A stretch of DNA of 64,000 nucleotides from an uncultured Bacteroidales bacterium (GCA_903875045.1 CAIQUS010000094.1:1-64000); one strand, 5' to 3'. Shown: positions 1 to 8,127, counted from the stretch's first letter. Program-made: numbers and translations. The notes: generated from the sequence alone by a model not told the origin.

Positions 1-12
1 ACCGAAACTCAG

Positions 13-85
13 AGCCGATGGACGGATTCGAACCGCCGACCAGCTGATTACAAATCAGCTGCTCTACCAGCTGAGCTACATCGGC
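13..85 (-). tRNA. tRNA-Thr (TGT anticodon)
   Basis: On the minus strand the 7-bp acceptor stem GCCGATG/CATCGGC closes a full cloverleaf. The anticodon stem-loop CTGAT-TTGTAAT-CAG places TGT as the anticodon, and the T-arm carries GGTTCGAATCC. The last base (13) is read as the discriminator, and CCA is not encoded. It lies downstream of rpsU-xerC-raiA, a neighbourhood that in Bacteroidota often continues into further tRNAs and tuf; that part lies outside the window. Confidence 0.95.
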
Positions 86-112
86 AATCTTTCCCTTTTT
101 TGAAAAGGACTG

Positions 113-144
113 CAAAAGTATAAACTATTTGAATAGGAAACAAG
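113..144 (-). promoter_or_regulatory. Promoter of tRNA-Thr
   Basis: On the minus strand a TACTTTTG box (113-120) lies 27 bp upstream of the tRNA 5' end. A CTTG, one base from the TTTG -33 element, lies 20 bp further upstream (141-144). This matches the Bacteroidota sigma-ABfr promoter layout. Confidence 0.6.
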
Positions 145-237
145 GATTTTATAAAATAATGCCCTCAAAAACAGCTTTTTTTTTAACAAATTTCATACCG
201 AACTCCGAAACCCCTATGAATAAAGGGTTTTCATAAA

Positions 238-273
238 TTACGAAGGCAACCAAAATTAAGGTTGCCTTCGTAA
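238..273 (-). terminator. Hairpin terminator after raiA
   Basis: A perfect 14-bp inverted repeat (238-251 and 260-273, arm GGTTGCCTTCGTAA) with an 8-nt AT loop lies just beyond the raiA stop. The U-tract on the minus strand is short (TTTATG). A weaker hairpin with AAACCC/GGGTTT arms follows at about 208-231. Together they probably end the rpsU-xerC-raiA transcript before tRNA-Thr. Confidence 0.65.
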
Positions 274-294
274 ATAATTTCCTATATCAAATTA

Positions 295-594
295 TCAGAT
301 ACCTCTGACCTTTTCTTTATGCTTGACAAGTTGTTTGCGTAGTGCCTCTGCCGCGAGATCAATGGCTGCCTCAAAAGTTGTTGCTTCTTTTTTTGCAAAA
401 AGATCATACCCCTTTACCAAAAGTCGCACTTCTGCTATTTTGTTTTCCGGTGTTTCCGAATTATCCATTTTCAGGATTACTTCACTGCCAATAACACCTT
501 CGAAAAAATTGTGCAGTTTTTCCAGTTTCTCATTGATAAAGGCTTCAAGTTTCTTGTCAGCCTTAAAATGGACAGAGTTAATCTTAACATTCAT
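295..594 (-). CDS. raiA: Ribosome hibernation promoting factor (HPF/RaiA family, short form)
   Basis: This 99-residue protein has the single beta-alpha-beta-beta-beta-alpha fold of RaiA/HPF. It opens MNVKINSVHFKADKKLEAFI, which fits the first strand and helix, and has a Lys/Arg-rich last helix ending KQLVKHKEKVRGI, which in this family binds rRNA. It has no C-terminal dimerisation domain, so it is a short form. Proteins of this family bind the 30S decoding region and silence ribosomes in stationary phase. It lies 14 bp downstream of xerC in the same operon as rpsU, so a ribosomal protein and a ribosome-silencing factor are co-transcribed. Confidence 0.92.
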   Translation of the reverse strand: MNVKINSVHFKADKKLEAFINEKLEKLHNFFEGVIGSEVILKMDNSETPENKIAEVRLLVKGYDLFAKKEATTFEAAIDLAAEALRKQLVKHKEKVRGI

Positions 595-608
595 TCCGAC
601 CTCCTTTT

Positions 609-1484
609 TTATGCCTTTGGATGGGCTTGTTTGTAGATTTTCATCAAGTTATCAATCGTATTGTGTGTATAAACCTGGGTCGCCGCAAGATTGGCATGCC
701 CGAGAAGTTCTTTAACAGCATTCAATTCAGCTCCATTATTTAACAGATGTGTCGCAAATGTATGGCGCAACACATGTGGACTTTTCTTTTCAATGGTTGT
801 CACTTCTCCCAGATACCGGGTAACAATAAGGTAAACCATTCTGGGATAGATAGGCTTGCCCCTGTCTGTCAGGAATAAATGATCGATCTCTCCAAAAGAT
901 TGACTCTTTTCTTCAAGGTACGATTTCATCATCATTCCCAATTTATTGTTAAACGGGATCAATCGTTCTTTATTTCGTTTGCCAAGTACCTTTATATTAC
1001 TATGGTGAAAATCAAGATCAGTTTCTTTGAGATTGACAAGTTCAGACAAACGCATACCTGTTGAATAAAATAATTCAACAATGGTTTTATTGCGCATACC
1101 CGGATACCCATCTCCAAAATTAACATGATCGAGTAACAATATCATTTTATCCTTTTCCACAAAAACCGGCAAACGTTTAGAAACTTTTGGTGAAATTATC
1201 TTGTTCATCGGATTCGTAGCAATGGACCCTGTTCGCAAGAGATATTTATAAAAAGATTTCAATGTTGACAGTTTGCGGGTGATCGACCTGGAGACAATAC
1301 CTTGTTCCATCATATTCACAAGCCATGAACGAATGATTGGATGTGTAACTTCAGTAATATCAACAATGTTATATTGTCGATTAAGGTAGTCGAAAAACTG
1401 TTCAAGGTCGGTTCGGTAAGCAGTGACGGTGTGTGGGGAATACCGTTTTTCGTACTGAAGATATGCAAGAAAGCGTTGTTTCAC
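609..1484 (-). CDS. xerC: Tyrosine recombinase XerC/XerD family
   Basis: This 291-residue protein has a SAM-like N-terminal core-binding domain (residues about 1-90) and a C-terminal catalytic domain. The catalytic set is complete: Arg145 (STGMRLSEL), a Lys near 169, His237-x-x-Arg240 (HVLRHTFATH), His263 (LGHANLA) and the nucleophile Tyr272 (TQVYTH). Length and motifs fit chromosome-dimer resolving recombinases that act at dif. It sits between rpsU and raiA, a conserved Bacteroidota arrangement, and no integron or mobile features flank it. Whether it is the XerC or the XerD partner cannot be told from sequence alone. Confidence 0.9.
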   Translation of the reverse strand: MKQRFLAYLQYEKRYSPHTVTAYRTDLEQFFDYLNRQYNIVDITEVTHPIIRSWLVNMMEQGIVSRSITRKLSTLKSFYKYLLRTGSIATNPMNKIISPKVSKRLPVFVEKDKMILLLDHVNFGDGYPGMRNKTIVELFYSTGMRLSELVNLKETDLDFHHSNIKVLGKRNKERLIPFNNKLGMMMKSYLEEKSQSFGEIDHLFLTDRGKPIYPRMVYLIVTRYLGEVTTIEKKSPHVLRHTFATHLLNNGAELNAVKELLGHANLAATQVYTHNTIDNLMKIYKQAHPKA

Positions 1485-1539
1485 CGGTCACAAAAAAAAA
1501 GAAGAAATTTTGCCTATAACCATTCAACAGGTAAATATA

Positions 1540-1547
1540 CAAAGATA
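1540..1547 (-). promoter_or_regulatory. Possible internal promoter for xerC-raiA
   Basis: A TATCTTTG box on the minus strand lies in the 106-bp rpsU-xerC gap, about 55 bp upstream of the xerC start. No good TTTG element sits at the normal distance, so this is a weak call. Confidence 0.35.
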
Positions 1548-1590
1548 TATACCCAAAACAAAACTTCTTCTCAAAAAAACTTAATCGCTG

Positions 1591-1788
1591 TTACATGGCA
1601 GCTTCGGCGTCGTGTATCTTCTGGATATAAATCGCCTTATTGACTGCTTCCCGATGCTTGATGGAAGGTTTTGTAAATTTCTGACGTTCACGAAGTTCCT
1701 TCACCACGCCGGTTTTCTCAAATTTACGTTTCAGTTTCTTCAAAGATCTGTCAATACTTTCACCTTCTTTTACGGGTACGATAATCAT
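1591..1788 (-). CDS. rpsU: 30S ribosomal protein bS21
   Basis: This 65-residue basic protein opens MIIVPVKEGESIDRSLKKLK and has a FEKTG...KELRERQ region, characteristic of bS21. It is a small-subunit protein near the anti-Shine-Dalgarno end of 16S rRNA. It is the first gene of the rpsU-xerC-raiA operon and has its own well-formed promoter. Confidence 0.95.
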   Translation of the reverse strand: MIIVPVKEGESIDRSLKKLKRKFEKTGVVKELRERQKFTKPSIKHREAVNKAIYIQKIHDAEAAM

Positions 1789-1841
1789 GCTTTTCGCTCA
1801 CTTTCTTGTTAATGTGAATACTAATTATTTATAAAGGGTTG

Positions 1842-1873
1842 CAAAAGTACAAAGTTAATTCGAGATTTCCAAA
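1842..1873 (-). promoter_or_regulatory. rpsU operon promoter
   Basis: On the minus strand a -7 box TACTTTTG (1842-1849) and a -33 TTTG (1870-1873) are separated by exactly 20 bp. This matches the Bacteroidota consensus. The leader to the rpsU ATG is about 45-50 nt. Confidence 0.8.
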
Positions 1874-1898
1874 ACAAATTAATGTCGGGGAAAATAGC

Positions 1899-1935
1899 GT
1901 GACGGGTGGCGGGTGACATGTGACGCGTGACGGAT
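1899..1935. repeat. GTGACNN heptamer repeat
   Basis: GTGAC words recur at about 7-bp steps (GTGACat, GTGACgc, GTGACgg), with degenerate copies upstream. The repeat fills the gap between the rpsU promoter and the stop codon of the DPP-IV gene. A related array lies at 36304-36331. Confidence 0.6.
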
Positions 1936-1947
1936 GCGGGCGGCACA

Positions 1948-4179
1948 TTACAGGTTGCTAAGAATGAAATCGGTCATTCGTTTGTTTAGATGAAAACTCG
2001 TGTTTTTGCCGGTATAAATCCCATGATTGCTATTGGGATAGAATTGGGATTCAAATTGTTTGTCGGCCCCTACGAGTGCTGTCACCATATCGTAGGAGTT
2101 CTGAGGATGTACGTTGTCATCGGCCATCCCACAGATAAGCAACAGTTTTCCCTTTAGTTTATCAGCATGATTCACAGGTGAGTTATCCTCATAACCGGCG
2201 CTGTTTTCTTTTGGTGTCCTCATAAATCGTTCCGTATATATATTGTCATAATATTTCCAGTTGGTTACCGGTGCTACGGCAATCCCAAAACTGAAAACAT
2301 CGGCGCCTTTGGTCAGGCACGATAAGGTAAGGTAACCACCAAAACTCCACCCCCACATACCAATCCGGGATTTATCAACAAATCCAAGTGTGCCAAGATA
2401 TTTTGCCGCTTCTATCTGGTCGAGCGTTTCATATTTTCCCAACTGGAGATAAGTACACTTTTTAAATTCCTCACCCCGGCCACCTGTACCACGGTTATCA
2501 ACTGAAACAACTATGATTCCATGTTGTGCCCATAACTGATTCCAGGAGGATACAGTTCCCCAGGAGTTATTTACAGTCTGAGACCCCGGTCCACCATAAA
2601 TTGTAAATAGCACCGGATACTTTTTAGTAGGGTCAAAATCAGGAGGTTTAACCATCAACCCATTGATTTCCAACCCATCATTGGTTTTGAATTTAAAAAA
2701 TTCTGCCTTGCTGAACCGGTATTCAACCATGGTCTCTTTTAGCTTTGCATTATCCTGCAAAAGGCGTACTTCCTTGCCGTTCGATTGATAAACAGCAATA
2801 TATGGAGGTGTATTGATGTCTGACCACCGACCGATGTAGTAGGTAAAAGTCTTATTAAAATCAGCTGAATTCCCCCCTTGCCTGGTATTTAATTTAATCT
2901 TTTTCCTGCCATCAAGACTTACGGCACAAATATCCTTATCCATAGGCGACGTTTCACTGGAAGAATAATAGACAAGTCCGGTTTTTTCATCGACCCCAAG
3001 CACATCGAGTATATCATAATTACCTTTGGTCAACTGACGAACCTGTTTTCCTGTTAAATCATATAAATAAAGGTGGCGGTATCCGTCCTTTTCGCTCGAA
3101 AAGAGAAACTCTGTCTTATTTTTCAGGAATGTCCAATGATCATTGATCTCAATATAGTACTTATTTTCTTCCTTGTAAATCACCTTTGAGTTACCTGTTG
3201 CTGCGTCTGCCAGGAGAATTTCAAGCTTGTTTTGATGGCGGTTCATCCTATACATTGCCAGTGTGTTTGGATCCTCTGTCCATTTGATCCTTGGGATGTA
3301 AATATCAGTCTCCTTTCCGATATCCACAGGCATATTTTTTTTCTGTCCAAGGTCGTAAATGTATATACCAATGGTTGAATTGTCTTCGCCTGCTTTGGGA
3401 TATTTATACTTGTATTGTTCGGGATATAAATCGCCGTAATATGTCAATTGATATTCTTTGACCTTGCTTTCATCGAACCTGTAAAATGCGATTTTTTTGC
3501 TATCCGGAGACCAGGCAAAGGCTTGCGAAAACTCAAATTCCTCTTCATAAACCCAGTCGGTGGCACCATTGATGATTTCGTTGGGCTTACCATCGGCAGT
3601 AACCTGACTTTCAACATCATCTTTCCGGTTATCCTGTTTGTCGCCGGCATTTAACAATCCGGTTGATAAATCCCTGATAAATATATTGTTATTCCGAACA
3701 AAAGCTACCTTTGTACCATCCGGGGAAAATGTCGCCAGCCTTTGTTTGCCATTTTTTGACAGAGGGAAAAGCTGGCCGGTTTTAAGATCATACACGTAGT
3801 AACTGGCCTTGGATGATCTGCGGTAGATCGCTTCTTCATCTGTGGAAAACAGAATTTTTGTTTCATCCGCGCTGAACTCAAAACCATACATCGGAATAGC
3901 TACCGTATCTCCGGCCGGTATCAATTGTTTGGATGTTACTACCGTCCTGGCATACTTACCGGTGGCATATTCGTACAAGTTCAAACTATCTTTTTTTACC
4001 TGGCAGTAATGATGACCGTCATTCATCGACTGTCCAACCTGAAATCCTTTTGACATGAATTTCCGGTTCTTATAAATATCCTCCAGGGTAATAGCTTTCT
4101 TTTCACTCTGGGCCATTCCTGCCATCTGGATCGATATCAGGAACACAAATAGTAATAAATTTACAGTTCTACGGCTCAT
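1948..4179 (-). CDS. Dipeptidyl-peptidase IV family serine peptidase (S9B)
   Basis: A 743-residue secreted peptidase that releases N-terminal dipeptides, usually after Pro or Ala. The signal peptide begins MSRRTVNLLLFVFLISIQMA. An eight-bladed propeller domain (about 60-480) includes the DWVYEEEFE double-Glu motif that grips the free N-terminus. The C-terminal alpha/beta hydrolase domain has Ser612 (GWSFGGY), Asp687 (GMADDNVH) and His719 (NSNHGIY). An in-frame TTG at 4221 was rejected because it lies within the promoter box; the ATG at 4179 directly precedes the signal peptide. It is expected in the periplasm or outer membrane for peptide use. Confidence 0.93.
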   Translation of the reverse strand: MSRRTVNLLLFVFLISIQMAGMAQSEKKAITLEDIYKNRKFMSKGFQVGQSMNDGHHYCQVKKDSLNLYEYATGKYARTVVTSKQLIPAGDTVAIPMYGFEFSADETKILFSTDEEAIYRRSSKASYYVYDLKTGQLFPLSKNGKQRLATFSPDGTKVAFVRNNNIFIRDLSTGLLNAGDKQDNRKDDVESQVTADGKPNEIINGATDWVYEEEFEFSQAFAWSPDSKKIAFYRFDESKVKEYQLTYYGDLYPEQYKYKYPKAGEDNSTIGIYIYDLGQKKNMPVDIGKETDIYIPRIKWTEDPNTLAMYRMNRHQNKLEILLADAATGNSKVIYKEENKYYIEINDHWTFLKNKTEFLFSSEKDGYRHLYLYDLTGKQVRQLTKGNYDILDVLGVDEKTGLVYYSSSETSPMDKDICAVSLDGRKKIKLNTRQGGNSADFNKTFTYYIGRWSDINTPPYIAVYQSNGKEVRLLQDNAKLKETMVEYRFSKAEFFKFKTNDGLEINGLMVKPPDFDPTKKYPVLFTIYGGPGSQTVNNSWGTVSSWNQLWAQHGIIVVSVDNRGTGGRGEEFKKCTYLQLGKYETLDQIEAAKYLGTLGFVDKSRIGMWGWSFGGYLTLSCLTKGADVFSFGIAVAPVTNWKYYDNIYTERFMRTPKENSAGYEDNSPVNHADKLKGKLLLICGMADDNVHPQNSYDMVTALVGADKQFESQFYPNSNHGIYTGKNTSFHLNKRMTDFILSNL

Positions 4180-4205
4180 AATTGCTTTGGATAGGTGAAT
4201 TGGAT

Positions 4206-4226
4206 TAATTTTGAAAGTCAAAATTA
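4206..4226. promoter_or_regulatory. Bidirectional promoter in an inverted repeat
   Basis: A perfect 9-bp inverted repeat (TAATTTTGA and TCAAAATTA, 3-bp spacer) contains a TAATTTTG box on each strand. The minus box (4219-4226) would serve the DPP-IV gene. The plus box (4206-4213) would serve the flavin reductase gene, giving a leader of about 14 nt. No strong -33 element is seen on either side. Confidence 0.55.
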
Positions 4227-4233
4227 GATAATT

Positions 4234-4734
4234 ATGCGGAAAGAGGTTGAATTATTCGATGTACTTCAAGAAACTCTCGATAAACTTGATGGTGACGGGA
4301 TATTATTGGTTGCCGGAGATCCCCCGAACCCGATGACCATCGGATGGGGCACCATCGGTTATATCTGGAACAGGAAAATAATGACCGTCATGGTTCGACC
4401 AGTCCGTCATACGTTCAGTTTGATGGAATCTGTCAAAGATTTTTCAGTTTGTGTTCTTCCTGACCATTATAAAAAGCAGTTAAATTTTTGCGGAACCAGG
4501 TCGGGCCGGAATATCAATAAACTGGAATCATGTAATTTAAGTGTTGAAAAATGCATTAAAGTGGAATCATTTTTCATCCCTGAATCAACGATACACATTG
4601 AATGCAGGACTGTCCATAAACATTATGTTGACCCTTCCACCCTGGATCCCGGCATTATCAACAGGTATTACCCGAAGAAAGATTTTCATCAGGTTTATTA
4701 CGGGGAGATTTTGGGGATATACAAAAAGATTTAA
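4234..4734 (+). CDS. Flavin reductase family protein (FMN-binding split barrel)
   Basis: This 166-residue cytoplasmic protein has the flavoredoxin/flavin-reductase split-barrel pattern. NPMTIGWGTIGYIWN and MTVMVRPVRHTFSLME correspond to the FMN-binding strands, and FCGTRSGRNINK to the phosphate-binding region. Family members bind FMN and transfer electrons or reduce flavin with NAD(P)H; the physiological partner here is unknown. The gene is divergent from the DPP-IV gene and shares its promoter region. Its 3' end contains the promoter of tRNA-Val. Confidence 0.82.
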   Translation: MRKEVELFDVLQETLDKLDGDGILLVAGDPPNPMTIGWGTIGYIWNRKIMTVMVRPVRHTFSLMESVKDFSVCVLPDHYKKQLNFCGTRSGRNINKLESCNLSVEKCIKVESFFIPESTIHIECRTVHKHYVDPSTLDPGIINRYYPKKDFHQVYYGEILGIYKKI

Positions 4735-4742
4735 TATCTTTG
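4710..4742 (+). promoter_or_regulatory. Promoter of tRNA-Val
   Basis: A -33 TTTG (4710-4713) and a -7 TATCTTTG (4735-4742) are 21 bp apart, about 10 bp upstream of the mature tRNA 5' end. The promoter overlaps the last codons of the flavin reductase gene. Confidence 0.8.
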
Positions 4743-4751
4743 CACCCTCGC

Positions 4752-4826
4752 GGGATGTTAGCTCAGTTGGTTTAGAGCATCGCCTTGACAGGGCGGGGGT
4801 CGTGGGTTCGACTCCCTCACATCCCA
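4752..4826 (+). tRNA. tRNA-Val (GAC anticodon)
   Basis: The acceptor stem GGGATGT/ACATCCC, D-arm GCTCAGTTGGTTTAGAGC, anticodon loop TTGACAG (GAC) and T-arm GTGGGTTCGACTCCCTC form a complete cloverleaf with discriminator A. CCA is not encoded. Confidence 0.96.
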
Positions 4827-4827
4827 C

Positions 4828-4862
4828 AATAAAGCACTGATTATCAGTGCTTTATTTTTTTT
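4828..4862 (+). terminator. Rho-independent terminator of tRNA-Val
   Basis: A perfect 13-bp stem (arm AATAAAGCACTGA, loop TTA) is followed by a run of T, 2 nt after the tRNA. Confidence 0.9.
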
Positions 4863-5068
4863 AGCCTTTTATGCAAATGTGTCGTTTTGAACAAGACTAA
4901 TTGGTCTCCTACTAGAATTCATAACTGATCAACATTGACTGTTGTGCTCCTAATCCGCTTTTTCTATCCAAATCAGAGTTCACTTTGCGGGACAAGAATA
5001 AAAAAAATCGGTTTCCATGGACTTGAGAAATTACAAGACACCTCTATCAGCAACTTGCTGAGCCCTTA

Positions 5069-5701
5069 CTATTGATTTACATGCCAGCGGGTCAGCGACC
5101 AGGCAGTATCATGGAGCTCATAATTCTTTTTGAAATAAATGATCCCGATTTTTTTCGCCCAGTAAAAGTCATACGCATATTTATCCGAGTTCTGATACCG
5201 GCTCTTTGTATGAACCACATTGGTAAAGTTATTTCCATTCAGGGTAAAGAAGGGGAGTTTTTCAACGAGCGTATAGGTGTAGATTCCCGGAACGGAATCA
5301 CGAACGACAGAATCCACCAGCGACTTTTGTGTCAGGGCAATCATCTCCTGGAATTTCGGCAAACGAACAGTCAGCGCATTGCCATTTTCACCCCCGGCCA
5401 GGCTGAACTTTACAAACACTTTGCTGCCGACGAAAAACCAGTTGTACTCATGGTAACCATTGTAGTAATTTTCCTTGTTATAATACAGCCCGTGCTTGTA
5501 AAAGGTACAATCAGCGGTATGCGTTGTTTCATTCTTAAAAACCCAATAACTTCCCGGCAGAAACATCGTCCATTGCTTACAGTCAGGTGAAAGGAGGTAA
5601 TTGGGGTTTTGTACAATAACAGGATTTGGTTCCTTTTCTTTCTTGCAGCTGATAAGCAGCACCATGAAAAATAAAATGACAAGAATAGGGTATATCTTCA
5701 T
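5069..5701 (-). CDS. Predicted lipoprotein, paralogue of the next gene
   Basis: This 210-residue protein begins MKIYPILVILFFMVLLISCK, a lipoprotein signal with Cys after LLIS; the following Lys-rich residues suggest outer-membrane sorting. I do not recognise the family. The motif CKQWTMFLPGSYWVFKNE near the mature N-terminus, followed by a DCTFY strand, matches QWVVYQPGTYWIYLNEKTG and DCTYV in the upstream neighbour, so the two are tandem duplicates. Both end with a (T/H)DTAWSL-type segment (LHDTAWSLTRW here, FDTTWSLVRY there). The start was placed at the ATG just before the signal peptide. The gap to the upstream paralogue is 10 bp, so they form one operon. Confidence 0.75.
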   Translation of the reverse strand: MKIYPILVILFFMVLLISCKKEKEPNPVIVQNPNYLLSPDCKQWTMFLPGSYWVFKNETTHTADCTFYKHGLYYNKENYYNGYHEYNWFFVGSKVFVKFSLAGGENGNALTVRLPKFQEMIALTQKSLVDSVVRDSVPGIYTYTLVEKLPFFTLNGNNFTNVVHTKSRYQNSDKYAYDFYWAKKIGIIYFKKNYELHDTAWSLTRWHVNQ

Positions 5702-5711
5702 AATCACCAGG

Positions 5712-6380
5712 TTATTGAACGATTTTATACCTGACCAGGCTCCAGGTTGTATCAAATTGCTCCTTGTAAATCCTTAATTTGATGATTCCGGTATTTTTTG
5801 CAAAATGTGCTTCGGTCACAAGTGAATCGCCAATATAATCAATCCACTCGTGACGCAGGTCATATACATTGGTAAAATACTTTCCGTTAATGCTTTCTTG
5901 GGGATAAACCTGCTTCACGCCATAATTTGACATGGATTCATACCGCCTGTATTCAATGAACTGGGGATGCAGCAATAGTCCGTAGGAAAAGGATATATCC
6001 TCCATCCCGGGGGATGTGAGCGGAACTGAAAAGGTCGCCCTGTCGGAAGTTACAATTGATCTTTCCATTTCTGCCGTTGATGTCATCGACTTAAACAGAG
6101 GTCCGGAACAACTACTGGTTATAACTTCAAAATGCCGCTCAGTATCGCTGGAACCGTTTCCACCCTTGACATACTGCCCGGTGTAGACACTGGTTACATA
6201 GGTACAATCCTGTATCCCGGTTTTTTCGTTTAAATAAATCCAGTAGGTCCCGGGCTGGTAAACAACCCATTGCCTGAAATCTTCTGGTATCGTGTAATAT
6301 TCAGGCTCGTGTTTGGTACAGCTTTCAAAAACATATAAAAATGTCAGTAACAAGAGAAAAAAAATGATTTTGGCTGACAT
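5712..6380 (-). CDS. Predicted lipoprotein, paralogue of the preceding gene
   Basis: This 222-residue protein begins MSAKIIFFLLLLTFLYVFES followed by the lipid-attachment Cys. The mature part is predicted mostly beta and shares QPGTYWIYLNE and the terminal TTWSLVR block with the downstream paralogue. Function is unknown. The start was chosen because a TACTTTTG box lies at 6402-6409, so an upstream in-frame start at 6422 would precede transcription. It is the first gene of a two-gene operon. Confidence 0.75.
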   Translation of the reverse strand: MSAKIIFFLLLLTFLYVFESCTKHEPEYYTIPEDFRQWVVYQPGTYWIYLNEKTGIQDCTYVTSVYTGQYVKGGNGSSDTERHFEVITSSCSGPLFKSMTSTAEMERSIVTSDRATFSVPLTSPGMEDISFSYGLLLHPQFIEYRRYESMSNYGVKQVYPQESINGKYFTNVYDLRHEWIDYIGDSLVTEAHFAKNTGIIKLRIYKEQFDTTWSLVRYKIVQ

Positions 6381-6401
6381 GGTATAATTCTTACATGTAT
6401 T

Positions 6402-6409
6402 CAAAAGTA
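6402..6409 (-). promoter_or_regulatory. Promoter -7 box of the lipoprotein pair
   Basis: TACTTTTG on the minus strand, 22 bp upstream of the chosen ATG. A second box, TAACTTTG, lies at 6448-6455 and could be an alternative start. The -33 elements are poorly spaced. Confidence 0.5.
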
Positions 6410-6569
6410 CGATTTTAAACAATTCAAAACCTTTTCCGCTTTATTTGCAAAGTTAATACATCAGTGAAATGGATGATCTCAAGGGTAATACAACTCATAG
6501 GATCATTCATTCAAACCTGCTGGAGTTTTTACCAAAGACGTTTTGATAAAATAACCTGGAGAAAATGCA

Positions 6570-8075
6570 TCAAATGGGCATGCCGAAACCGAAATAGAAG
6601 CCATTGGTGCCAATGGATGTAAAGGCATATTCAAACCGGATAACCATGTCATAATAGGTCACAAAATCCATCCCTAAACCCCAGCTAAACAGCAATTTGT
6701 TGTTGTAGGGGTTTATTTCAGTTAATTTATTGACCGTATATCCGGCATCGGCAAATGCATTCAGATAAAATACGTATTGAAGGGCCTTGAATTTATTCTT
6801 TTCCTGACCCTCCTTAACTTTCCTGATGGAGGGTTTGATCAATTCAAATTTCAAATTGTTCCTTGTATAGTAAATCTGGTCACCTTTCAGTGTATAAAGG
6901 TCAAAACCCCGGATAAAATCATTTCCGCTTGTCATGTTGAGCTGATAATAATAAGGTGCGCTCCTCCCGGCGGAATTTTCGGCCTTAACCATCTCAGCGA
7001 CAAACCATTTGCGACCGATGGTCTGGTAGAAGTGGAAATCTATTCCGTAATAGAACAGGTCCACATCTTTTGAAAGGAGGCCCATTCCAACTTTGTTCAC
7101 GAAGACCCGCAGCAAATTCCCCTTCAGCGGGGATGAATGGCTGTTGCGGGAATCGTAATAGTAATCGGCATAGAGACTGAGTGACACATTCGATCTTTTA
7201 TTTCCCGCTAGGTAATTGGAGTCTAATTTAATTACGGAGTCAGAGACTTTGATATATTCGCCTGACAGTTTTATGGTTCCATAATTGTACAGGCCTGGGC
7301 GCAAAGCAAGGTTTGCCCCGATTTTGGCTACCTGGGAACTATTCGGGGCATAGAGCATTTGTCGTCTGTTCTCTACCGAGGCATATTCAACGTAATACAT
7401 GTTTGAGTAACCGGCAATCAACGTAAGCCCTATCTTTTGCCCCTTGCCAATCCATGGAATTTTGTAACCAAAGGCGATGGCCCAGGATTTACCAGCCAGG
7501 GCAATGACAGAGGTCTGGTGGCTAAGCCCAAAAAGGTTGTTATGGCTGAAAAACAGCCCCATACTAAGATATGACCAATCAATATCCCGGATCCATTCGT
7601 TGAAATTTGGCGCATTGAGTTTGGGAACAGGAAAAAGCCACCAGTAGTGCCTTTCTGTCAGGTCAATTATCAGGTTGTACTGGTTGTCACGGATTTTTTT
7701 CAGGGAAAGGTCGACTGTAAGGAAGAGCTTGGTGTTTATCAGATTTTCACGGCTGTAATTCATCCGCAGGCGCAACTCACTAGAATCGCCGGGATAAAAA
7801 ATCCGGTTGGACAAACTGACACCTTTCTCTTGCTGGAAAGTCGCAAGGCTATCACCGATCGTGAAATCAAGTTCCCGTTCAATGATTCTTGGTTTGGTGA
7901 GTTTATTACCGCTTATTTCAACACCGGTAATTCTGATGTAAGGTGCATCCAGGGTGTCAGGAACGTGAATTGAACCATCTTTATTCTGAGAAAGGGTTGT
8001 GCGTGGTAAAACCAGGAGGAACAAAGCCACCAACATGAAAAAAAAATTCATTTTTCCAAATTTAGAACAATGCAT
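6570..8075 (-). CDS. BamA/TamA-like outer-membrane protein (POTRA + Omp85-type barrel)
   Basis: This 501-residue protein has a signal peptide (hydrophobic MLVALFLLVLP, cleavage near LSQ). It has one N-terminal POTRA-like region (ITGVEISGNKLTKPRIIERELDF and the FLTVDLSL...NLIIDLTER strand pairs). A barrel of about 330 residues follows, rich in alternating aromatic residues, with a GNDFIRGFDLYTLKGD segment like the substrate-pore loop of Omp85 proteins, and it ends in a Gly/Phe-rich strand. It is shorter than true BamA, which has five POTRA domains, so it is probably an accessory Omp85 protein. ATG 8075 is used; ATG 8051 is an equally possible start. Confidence 0.82.
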   Translation of the reverse strand: MHCSKFGKMNFFFMLVALFLLVLPRTTLSQNKDGSIHVPDTLDAPYIRITGVEISGNKLTKPRIIERELDFTIGDSLATFQQEKGVSLSNRIFYPGDSSELRLRMNYSRENLINTKLFLTVDLSLKKIRDNQYNLIIDLTERHYWWLFPVPKLNAPNFNEWIRDIDWSYLSMGLFFSHNNLFGLSHQTSVIALAGKSWAIAFGYKIPWIGKGQKIGLTLIAGYSNMYYVEYASVENRRQMLYAPNSSQVAKIGANLALRPGLYNYGTIKLSGEYIKVSDSVIKLDSNYLAGNKRSNVSLSLYADYYYDSRNSHSSPLKGNLLRVFVNKVGMGLLSKDVDLFYYGIDFHFYQTIGRKWFVAEMVKAENSAGRSAPYYYQLNMTSGNDFIRGFDLYTLKGDQIYYTRNNLKFELIKPSIRKVKEGQEKNKFKALQYVFYLNAFADAGYTVNKLTEINPYNNKLLFSWGLGMDFVTYYDMVIRFEYAFTSIGTNGFYFGFGMPI

Positions 8076-8096
8076 ATGGAAAACGGATTAACAACA

Positions 8097-8104
8097 CAAA
8101 GATA
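8097..8104 (-). promoter_or_regulatory. Promoter -7 box of the BamA-like gene
   Basis: TATCTTTG on the minus strand, 22 bp upstream of ATG 8075. It lies back to back with the plus-strand box TATCTTTA at 8128-8135. Confidence 0.5.
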
Positions 8105-8127
8105 ATTTTTTTCTGATGAAAAAATCA

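Noticed and set aside
323-715. Plus-strand open frame over raiA and xerC
   Set aside because: It is antisense to two well-identified genes, has no family signature and no promoter box of its own.
609-1484. Integron or phage integrase
   Set aside because: The full Xer-type context (rpsU, raiA) and the absence of attachment sites or cassettes point to the housekeeping recombinase.
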